A DNA stretch of 57,603 bases. Source: Nitrospina sp. (GTDB taxonomy: Bacteria; Nitrospinota; Nitrospinia; Nitrospinales; VA-1). The translations under genes were made by a program, and so were the position numbers. A model generated the notes under the pieces. It searched no databases and was not told the origin of the DNA. It saw only the letters and a list, made by a program, of their open reading frames with translations. Positions 51,727 to 57,603 of the stretch are shown one piece after another; positions within the stretch are counted from its first letter, which is position 1; each line of letters starts with the position of its first letter. The stretch is from positions 1-57,603 of the forward strand of contig JABIAY010000073.1 of the NCBI GenBank assembly GCA_018653085.1. The letters run 5' to 3'.

Positions 51727-52590
51727 GTGGTTAAAGAAGTAGATTTTACAGAAAAAATACCTGTTACACATCATCTGATAGAGCTTAAAAATAGAATGAT
51801 ACAGGTAGCCCTGGTTGTTGCCCTGTTTTTTGGTGTTTGTTTTTACTTCATCGATTTTCTTCTGTTATGGCTGGAATCCCCTCTGCCAAAGCAATATGCC
51901 GACCTGACCTTTATAACCCCTACAGAACCCTTTTTTACCGCTATGAAGGTCTCCTTCATGGGGTCCATGTTCATTTCCATGCCGTGGATTTTATACCATG
52001 TATGGGGGTTTATCGCTCCCGGTTTAAAGGTTAAGGAGAAAAAGGTTACTGCAATGTTTGTGTTCTTCGGAACGGTGTTTTTCCTTTTTGGTGGGTTGTT
52101 TTGTTATTTCCTGGTTGTTCCCCTGGGGTTGAAATTTTTACTGAACTACGGCACCACCTGGTGGAAAATGCAAGTCACCATTGGTTTTTATTTCTCCTTT
52201 GTGGTGAAGATGATTCTGGCTTTTGCCTTTGCGTTTCAAACTCCGCTCATTATGGTTTTGTTGACCAAGTTTGGGGTGATCAATACCGTAAAGATGAAGT
52301 TGTACCGAAAATGGGCTTTTCTCGGCACATTTGCTCTGGCGGCGGTGTTGACTCCTCCCGATATAATCACTCAGGTATTGTTGGCCTTCCCGCTTTATGG
52401 TTTGTATGAGTTTGGCATAATAGTGTCCCGATTTTTTGAAGACCCCAAAAACCGGGAAATGGCTGTCCAACAAATGCAAAGGGAAGCGGCGGCAAAAAAG
52501 GCCGCTAAAGAAGCCGCTCAAAGGGCTGCCATGGCAAGGAGTGCCGAGCAAAAATCCGCTAAGAAGGCCGCCAGGAAAGCTGCCTCCTGA
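51727..52590 (+). CDS. tatC: Twin-arginine translocase subunit TatC
   Basis: The signal-receptor core of the Tat system, which exports folded proteins. The 287-residue protein has six membrane helices, the N-terminal HHLIELKNRM and YITPTEPFFTAMKVSF-like block (TFITPTEPFFTAMKVS), and helix 5/6 blocks RKWAFLGTFALAAVLTPPD. The last 40 residues are an Ala/Lys-rich tail (KKAAKEAAQRAAMARS). GTG start with GAGGAG upstream. tatA/B are not next to it. Confidence 0.93.
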   Translation: MVKEVDFTEKIPVTHHLIELKNRMIQVALVVALFFGVCFYFIDFLLLWLESPLPKQYADLTFITPTEPFFTAMKVSFMGSMFISMPWILYHVWGFIAPGLKVKEKKVTAMFVFFGTVFFLFGGLFCYFLVVPLGLKFLLNYGTTWWKMQVTIGFYFSFVVKMILAFAFAFQTPLIMVLLTKFGVINTVKMKLYRKWAFLGTFALAAVLTPPDIITQVLLAFPLYGLYEFGIIVSRFFEDPKNREMAVQQMQREAAAKKAAKEAAQRAAMARSAEQKSAKKAARKAAS

Positions 52591-53244
52591 TCAAATAAAA
52601 AATACCAGAATGGAAATCAATCGTGGATAGTTAAACACGATTAAAATTTCTGCAATGGCAAAACCACTATGCACTAGAATCGGGACTATTATTGAGCCCG
52701 TTACCTTCAGCAGTCCTGCAGATAGCATGCCCAGGAACAAATTCCCTATGCTCGGGTTGAAGTGAAACAGTGGGTATAGCAGACCACCGCCGATAATTAC
52801 CCGCCCGGTATTCCCTTTCATAAACAAATTATTGACAATTAAACCCATCACAAACACCTGATCGATAAAGGGAACGATCAGAGTTGCAAAAATGTTGCCT
52901 GCAGGAGAGATATTAAATCCCATTTCCTCCGGCACTCTCAAGTCTGCTCCTACAAATAATTCTGCCTGCGACAATCCTGTTTTAACCAATAGGCCGTCCA
53001 ACAAAACAACGGCCACGACAGGGAGTGCCCCAAGCAGAAGACCTTGTGCCAGTGATTTTCCAATATTATTGAATCCTAATTGCTGGAAGGACGTGTGTTT
53101 TGAGGCAAGAATCCCTGCTAAAACCAGGGAAAAATATAAAATATGCCAGAACTCATAAACAAATTGGTTGCCAGGAAAAACAAGGTGGGTTGCTGGAAAC
53201 AAAACCAGGAAGTAAAGGGCCAGGATGGGAGTGAGAATTTTCAC
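52591..53244 (-). CDS. CPBP-like intramembrane protein with degenerate active site
   Basis: A 217-residue membrane protein with about six helices. FIDQVFVMGLIVNNLF stands where CPBP (Abi) proteases have the EExxxR motif, and LLYPLFHFN where they have the second His motif. The paired Glu and the Arg are replaced, so proteolysis is doubtful. It may be a pseudo-enzyme. The stop abuts that of tatC with no gap, and the gene runs convergently. Confidence 0.6.
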   Translation of the reverse strand: MKILTPILALYFLVLFPATHLVFPGNQFVYEFWHILYFSLVLAGILASKHTSFQQLGFNNIGKSLAQGLLLGALPVVAVVLLDGLLVKTGLSQAELFVGADLRVPEEMGFNISPAGNIFATLIVPFIDQVFVMGLIVNNLFMKGNTGRVIIGGGLLYPLFHFNPSIGNLFLGMLSAGLLKVTGSIIVPILVHSGFAIAEILIVFNYPRLISILVFFI

Positions 53245-53307
53245 ATTGCAATATCTTGCGTTGAATCTAGAGTTTCTTGAGATTTGCTGTCAGAGCAACA
53301 GGAATTT

Positions 53308-53550
53308 TTATCGCTGGGTTTTAGATGACGTGACAAAACCTGAAATATGAGGTTTTTCTTCCGTTTCTTGACCACTGATATGCTTTGGCGATTCGGGTGG
53401 GGTGCCAACACCACTAATATGACTTATGTATGAAGAATCCTTACTGTTATTAGAATAAAGCTCTTCCTTCAGAAGCGTGGTGTTGAGATAAAACCCGGCA
53501 AATATCAGGGCAGAAAGTATGCAGGATTCGAGAAATACGTTTTTCCACAT
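53308..53550 (-). CDS. Small membrane-anchored protein with HISG repeats
   Basis: An 80-residue protein with one membrane helix (residues about 8-26) and a short hydrophilic tail in which the tetrapeptide HISG appears three times (SHISGVGTPPES, KHISGQETEEK, PHISGFVTSS). I do not recognise it. The repeat and the lack of neighbours make it a lineage-specific protein, if expressed. Confidence 0.45.
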   Translation of the reverse strand: MWKNVFLESCILSALIFAGFYLNTTLLKEELYSNNSKDSSYISHISGVGTPPESPKHISGQETEEKPHISGFVTSSKTQR

Positions 53551-53631
53551 AGGGTCAGTTTTTTTTATAATATACCTCTAACAGTTTAATTTTTTTTTAA
53601 GGTAATTACAACCCAATAGCCCCCTATGCGG

Positions 53632-53660
53632 TTGACAAAACCTGTAGCTTTATTTAGTAT
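53632..53660 (+). promoter_or_regulatory. Sigma-70 promoter of rpiB-glyA-nrdR
   Basis: TTGACA and TAGTAT are separated by 17 bases, a near-consensus promoter. It lies 122 bases before the rpiB start and has no competing gene between. Confidence 0.7.
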
Positions 53661-53781
53661 CTTTTTTGAGTTAAAATATCCCAGTAAGTAGCCTCCCACC
53701 AGGGCATATATTTCATCATTCAGGGCCGACCATTCTCCTCAATTTTATAAGGTCTCAACAAGTTTTCAACCGGAAATTATC

Positions 53782-54246
53782 ATGAAAAAAATTGCTTTAG
53801 CTTCCGATCACGGGGGCTTCGATCTTAAGGAAAGTGTCATCGCCCACCTTTTAAACACCGGCTGGGAGGTGGATGACTTGGGGCCTCATAGCGGGGATTC
53901 TGTTGATTATCCCGACTACGGGATAAAACTTGCCGAAGCGGTAGCCGAGAAAAAGGTGCAACGCGGGATCGTGATCTGCGGTACGGGGATAGGCATGTCC
54001 ATTGTAGTCAACCGATATCCGGGGATTCGTGGAACCCTGTGTTCAGATCTTTTCACCGCCAAATTATGCCGCGAACATAATGACTCAAATATCCTGATTA
54101 TGGGGGGTAGGGTGATTGGTAAAGGGTTGGCCGCTGAAATTGTCAATACCTGGCTGAACACGCCTTTTGAAGGGGGACGCCACCAAAGGCGGCTCGATAA
54201 AATTAACCAAATAGATGCGTCTTTAAAAACTAAAGGCAATCTTTAA
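53782..54246 (+). CDS. rpiB: Ribose-5-phosphate isomerase B
   Basis: It interconverts ribose 5-phosphate and ribulose 5-phosphate. The 154-residue length is typical. Blocks: IALASDHGGFDLKE, DDLGPHSGDSVDYPDYG, GIVICGTGIGMSIVVNRYPGIRG (the catalytic Cys lies in ICGTGIG) and REHNDSNILIMGGRVIG. It is the first gene of a likely rpiB-glyA-nrdR operon. Confidence 0.95.
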   Translation: MKKIALASDHGGFDLKESVIAHLLNTGWEVDDLGPHSGDSVDYPDYGIKLAEAVAEKKVQRGIVICGTGIGMSIVVNRYPGIRGTLCSDLFTAKLCREHNDSNILIMGGRVIGKGLAAEIVNTWLNTPFEGGRHQRRLDKINQIDASLKTKGNL

Positions 54247-54264
54247 TTCAAGGAGAGATGTAAA

Positions 54265-55512
54265 TTGTCACTTGCTGATTTTGATCCGGAGATCGCACAA
54301 TCCATTATAGATGAAACCGAGCGGGAAAATAATACCCTCGAAATGATTGCCTCGGAAAATTTTGTCAGCCCTCAGGTGCAGGAGGCCCAAGGCTCGGTCA
54401 TGACCAATAAATATGCCGAAGGCTATCCTGGCAAACGTTATTATGGCGGCTGCGAATATGTTGATGTTGCTGAAAGCCTTGCCATTGAACGGGCAAAAAA
54501 ACTATTCTCTGCCGAACACGCCAATGTTCAACCCCATTCCGGCTCCCAGGCCAATATGGCGGTTTACCATACAGTTCTCAAACCGGGAGATACTATTCTC
54601 GGAATGAACTTGTCTCACGGTGGGCACCTGACTCATGGTTGCCCGGTTAACTTTTCCGGATATACCTATAACGTTGTTGCCTATGGCGTGAACCAGGAAA
54701 CTGAGCAGATTGATTACGAGGAGGTCCGGAAACTGGCTCTTGAAAGCCAGCCCAAACTGATCATTGCCGGGGCAAGTGCCTATCCAAGGGTGATCGATCC
54801 TGTTAAGTTCCGCGAAATTGCCGATGAAGTCGGGGCAAAAATCATGACAGATATTGCCCATCCAGCAGGACTGATTGCGGCAGGACTTTATCCCTCACCG
54901 GTACCCCACTCAGAGTTTGTTACCACCACCACGCATAAGACTCTCAGGGGACCCCGGGGCGGAATGATTTTATGTAAGGAAGAATACGCCAAGGAAGTTA
55001 ATAAAAAAATATTTCCCGGTATTCAGGGTGGGCCCCTCATGCATGTGATTGCCGCAAAAGCCGTGGCGTTTAAGGAAGCTTTGAGTGCGGATTTTGTGAC
55101 TTACCAGAAACAGGTAATGGCTAACGCTAAATGCCTGGCGCAGTCTTTAATCGATCAAGGCTATAAAATTGTCAGTGGTGGAACGGATACGCACCTGTTG
55201 CTAGTGGATCTCAGGCCTCAGGATATTACCGGGAAGGACGCTGAGGCGGCGTTGGAAAAAGCGGGCATCACGGTGAATAAGAACACCGTGCCTTTTGAGA
55301 CCCGGAGCCCGTTTGTGACATCGGGAGTTCGGATTGGGACGCCTGCGCTGACCACCCGGGGAATGAAAGAAGATGAAATGCGTAAAATCGGAGAAATGAT
55401 TGTCCGGACACTCGAAAAAGTGGAAGATGATGGCCTGCATGCCCAGACACGTAAAAAAGTGCGTGAACTCTGCGACCAGTTCCCCCTTCACCTGGAATTA
55501 ACCAAGCAATAA
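54265..55512 (+). CDS. glyA: Serine hydroxymethyltransferase
   Basis: A PLP enzyme making glycine and methylene-THF from serine; together with metF it supplies C1 units. The 415-residue protein has [40 protein letters not shown], and the PLP-Lys in [15 protein letters not shown]. The start is TTG with AAGGAGAG eight bases upstream. It is 18 bases after rpiB and 9 bases before nrdR. Confidence 0.96.
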   Translation: MSLADFDPEIAQSIIDETERENNTLEMIASENFVSPQVQEAQGSVMTNKYAEGYPGKRYYGGCEYVDVAESLAIERAKKLFSAEHANVQPHSGSQANMAVYHTVLKPGDTILGMNLSHGGHLTHGCPVNFSGYTYNVVAYGVNQETEQIDYEEVRKLALESQPKLIIAGASAYPRVIDPVKFREIADEVGAKIMTDIAHPAGLIAAGLYPSPVPHSEFVTTTTHKTLRGPRGGMILCKEEYAKEVNKKIFPGIQGGPLMHVIAAKAVAFKEALSADFVTYQKQVMANAKCLAQSLIDQGYKIVSGGTDTHLLLVDLRPQDITGKDAEAALEKAGITVNKNTVPFETRSPFVTSGVRIGTPALTTRGMKEDEMRKIGEMIVRTLEKVEDDGLHAQTRKKVRELCDQFPLHLELTKQ

Positions 55513-55521
55513 ACTTGCCCT

Positions 55522-55977
55522 ATGAAATGCCCTGATTGCGCCGGTATGGAGAACAAAGTCATTGACTCCCGCTTGAATAAAGAGGGGACTGTTATACGCC
55601 GGCGAAGGGAATGCTTGAGTTGCGCCGACAGGTTCACCACCTACGAAAAGCTGGAGCGGTCTTTACCACTATTAGTGAAAAAAGACGGTCGGCGAGAAGA
55701 GTTTGATAGGGACAAGATTATTGAAGGCGTGAAGAAAGCCTGCCAGAAAAGGCCGGTCAGTATCAAAGATATTGAAGACCTCGTTGACCGTGTGGAACAG
55801 TATATTCAGGAGTTGGGCGAGAAGGAAGTTTCTGCCATGAAGGTTGGCGAAAAGGTCATCAGTGAAATGTATAAACTGGATGATGTCGCCTACGTTCGTT
55901 TTGCCTCCGTTTACCGCTCCTTCAAAGACGTCAATGAGTTCATGGTTGAATTGAAGGAAGTACTGAAAAACAAATAA
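55522..55977 (+). CDS. nrdR: Ribonucleotide reductase repressor NrdR
   Basis: A 151-residue regulator that binds ATP/dATP and represses ribonucleotide reductase genes. The zinc ribbon shows as [17 protein letters not shown] and [18 protein letters not shown]; the ATP-cone domain follows with [17 protein letters not shown] and [13 protein letters not shown]. Its operator boxes and its nrd target genes are not in this window. Confidence 0.95.
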   Translation: MKCPDCAGMENKVIDSRLNKEGTVIRRRRECLSCADRFTTYEKLERSLPLLVKKDGRREEFDRDKIIEGVKKACQKRPVSIKDIEDLVDRVEQYIQELGEKEVSAMKVGEKVISEMYKLDDVAYVRFASVYRSFKDVNEFMVELKEVLKNK

Positions 55978-56126
55978 CCCTCCCAGCCGCGATCACCTGT
56001 AGTAAGAGAAGTGCCTCCTCTTTCAATCCATTTGGAAGTCGGGTATGTTTAATGACTCCACATCAAAGATGCGAGCGAAACCTGTAGGCATTGCCCAAAT
56101 AATATCAATATTATACCGGGAAAGTT

Positions 56127-56906
56127 ATGAACAAGAGACATAGAGTGCAGTTTCCAAAAAAAGAATTATCCAACACCGATCAAGATGAAAGTTATTTTTT
56201 CCTTCATGGCACGAGTAACAAGAGGAAAATCAAGTTCCACGACTACGATGAGATTTATCAGGTACCCGGTTTGTATGAGCAAATATTCTATGATCGCCTA
56301 AAATGCACATCTCCCAGCAAAGTAAGCGCTATTCTTGAATCTTCTATTAAACAGTCCCAAGGTAATTTTACTGAGCTTCGAGTGCTGGATTTAGGCGCAG
56401 GGAATGGCATGATGGGGGAGGAATTAAAAAAGCGTGGCATATCTCGATTAATAGGTATCGATATTATTCCAGAAGCTTACGATGCGGCTATTCGCGATAG
56501 GCCAGGAGTATATGATGCTTATTATGTTGAGGATTTTTGCGAACTTAGTGAAGAAAAGAAAGAAGAAATAGAGTCATGGCAATGTGATTGTATGGTTACC
56601 GTTGCGGCACTTGGTTTTGGCGACATTCCAACAAAGGCATTCGTGAAGGCATTCAATATCATTAAGACCAAGGGGTGGATAGGGTTTAACATAAAAGAAA
56701 CATTCCTTGATCGAAGCGATGAAACCGGATTTTCTACCATGATACGAGAGTTGATTTTCTCAAAATATCTTGATATCGACCATATCGAACGGTATAGGCA
56801 TAGATTATCAATCGATGGAGAGCCGCTTTATTATTTTGCAGTTGTGGGTAGAAAAAATGCTGATATTTCGCCAGAATTTTTGGAGTCAATGGGAATTGAT
56901 ATCTGA
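56127..56906 (+). CDS. Class I SAM-dependent methyltransferase
   Basis: A 259-residue cytoplasmic protein with the SAM-binding loop LRVLDLGAGNGMMGEELKK (about residues 88-106), then IGIDIIPEAYDAA and the motif-IV-like CDCMVTVAALGFGD. The N-terminal 70 residues (KIKFHDYDEIYQVPGLYEQ) are typical of small-molecule methyltransferases of the UbiE-like group. The substrate is unknown. An ABC ATPase gene starts 33 bases downstream in the same direction. Confidence 0.8.
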   Translation: MNKRHRVQFPKKELSNTDQDESYFFLHGTSNKRKIKFHDYDEIYQVPGLYEQIFYDRLKCTSPSKVSAILESSIKQSQGNFTELRVLDLGAGNGMMGEELKKRGISRLIGIDIIPEAYDAAIRDRPGVYDAYYVEDFCELSEEKKEEIESWQCDCMVTVAALGFGDIPTKAFVKAFNIIKTKGWIGFNIKETFLDRSDETGFSTMIRELIFSKYLDIDHIERYRHRLSIDGEPLYYFAVVGRKNADISPEFLESMGIDI

Positions 56907-56939
56907 GGTTTCTAACCCTATTGGATTCGAAACGTATCT

Positions 56940-57603
56940 ATGATTGCCCTCGATCAAATCAGTAAATCTTATGATGGCGTTTCCAGAATCGTTGATAACC
57001 TTTCCCTGGAAGTATTGGAAGGCGAAATCCTGATGATCCTTGGGTCTTCCGGTTGCGGTAAATCAACAATACTTAAAATGATCAATCGTTTGATCGAGCC
57101 GACAGAAGGAAGGATATATTTAGATGGAAAGGATATTCAGCATCAAGATCCGATAGCACTTCGGCGCTCCATCGGATACGTTACCCAGGGTATCGGCTTA
57201 TTCCCTCATTTGTCTAATCGAGAGAATATCTCCATGGTGCCACGCCTTTTAGGTTGGCCCGAGGACCGGATAAACAACCGGTGTCGTGAATTGCTTGAAC
57301 TGGTTCACCTGTCTCCCGAAATCCACGCTGATCGATTTCCCGATGAACTTTCAGGCGGCCAGCAACAGCGCGTAGCCGTTGCCCGTGCTTTGGCAACTGA
57401 TCCGGCTTATCTCTTGATGGACGAACCTTTTGGCGCGTTGGATGCAATTACAAGAGATTCTCTCCAGCAGGAATTTCTGGACTTGAAACAACATCTGAAT
57501 AAAACGATTATTTTTGTCACTCACGATATCGTTGAAGCCGTCACTCTAGGCGATCGTATCGCCATCCTCCACGAAGGGCGACTGGAACAAATCGGGACCA
57601 GTG
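56940..57603 (+). CDS. Osmoprotectant-type ABC transporter ATPase, 3' end cut
   Basis: The first 221 codons of an ATPase of the OpuCA/ProV class, running off the right edge. Motifs: Walker A LGSSGCGKST, Q-loop YVTQGIGLFPHLSNRENI, signature LSGGQQQRVAVARAL, Walker B YLLMDEPFGALDAITRD and switch His VTHDIVEAV. GIGLFPHL and the following block are characteristic of the glycine betaine/carnitine/choline importers. CBS domains and permeases would lie beyond the window. Confidence 0.85.
   Translation, partial: MIALDQISKSYDGVSRIVDNLSLEVLEGEILMILGSSGCGKSTILKMINRLIEPTEGRIYLDGKDIQHQDPIALRRSIGYVTQGIGLFPHLSNRENISMVPRLLGWPEDRINNRCRELLELVHLSPEIHADRFPDELSGGQQQRVAVARALATDPAYLLMDEPFGALDAITRDSLQQEFLDLKQHLNKTIIFVTHDIVEAVTLGDRIAILHEGRLEQIGTS

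Noticed and set aside
1-57603. CRISPR array, rRNA operon, prophage or toxin-antitoxin pair
   Set aside because: No regularly spaced repeats of 20-40 bases, no rRNA-like stretches, no phage structural genes and no recognisable toxin-antitoxin pair were found.

Overview
The window looks like a chromosomal segment of a Gram-negative bacterium of moderate GC content. It has outer-membrane beta-barrels, a TonB/ExbBD system, FtsEX-EnvC, TatC and lipoproteins. The mix of a mitochondrial-type aconitase, a cytochrome-porin fusion with one haem motif, several formylglycine-generating-enzyme-like (SUMF1) proteins, ribonuclease-inhibitor-type leucine-rich-repeat proteins and nickel-pincer cofactor genes suggests a Nitrospinota (Nitrospina-like) or similar deep-branching chemolithotroph. 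That assignment is inference; no marker gene for taxonomy is present.

Layout. 1-1854: the end of an IS256-type element truncates a hybrid histidine kinase inside its receiver domain. 2078-4468: tightly packed metF, SUMF1 protein and LRR protein, facing a cytoplasmic sulfite-oxidase-fold protein (to 5162). 5418-12348: a three-gene glycan cassette (a four-module glycosyltransferase/methyltransferase/TPR giant, a CgeB-like transferase and a heptosyltransferase-like protein with an extra C-terminal domain), convergent with a divergent phosphoglycerate kinase. 14398-18716: RNase E/G, a dispersed repeat, a HmuY-like/SUMF1 lipoprotein pair and an unknown gene. 18810-23108: ftsE-ftsX-envC-ctpA, for cell-wall remodelling at division. 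23300-27077: tsaD, an epimerase, larB and gpsA. 27221-31567: a TPR membrane protein, an M48 protease, a tiny SH3-like ORF and aconitase.

31785-36030 holds a hydrolase, a second LRR protein, an unknown gene and an MBL-fold protein. tRNA-Met(CAT) at 36134 is followed by a patch of small, odd or broken genes (to about 38.3 kb), which looks like an accessory region. Then come a Fur-box-controlled BFD-like [2Fe-2S] protein, a SLOG-like protein, larC and a Cyc2-like cytochrome-porin.

43072-50505 is the most interesting block. It has a His-rich secreted protein, a TonB-dependent receptor, a beta-propeller lipoprotein with a CPCC motif, ExbB, two ExbD proteins, a TonB protein and a secreted protein with nine DxDxDG-type repeats. 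I read it as a self-contained outer-membrane uptake system with its own energising complex, probably for a metal (copper is a guess).

The right part is housekeeping: two DUF507 proteins, tRNA-Gly(CCC), tatC, rpiB-glyA-nrdR behind a good sigma-70 promoter, a methyltransferase and the start of an osmoprotectant-type ABC ATPase cut by the window edge. No CRISPR array, rRNA or prophage was seen.
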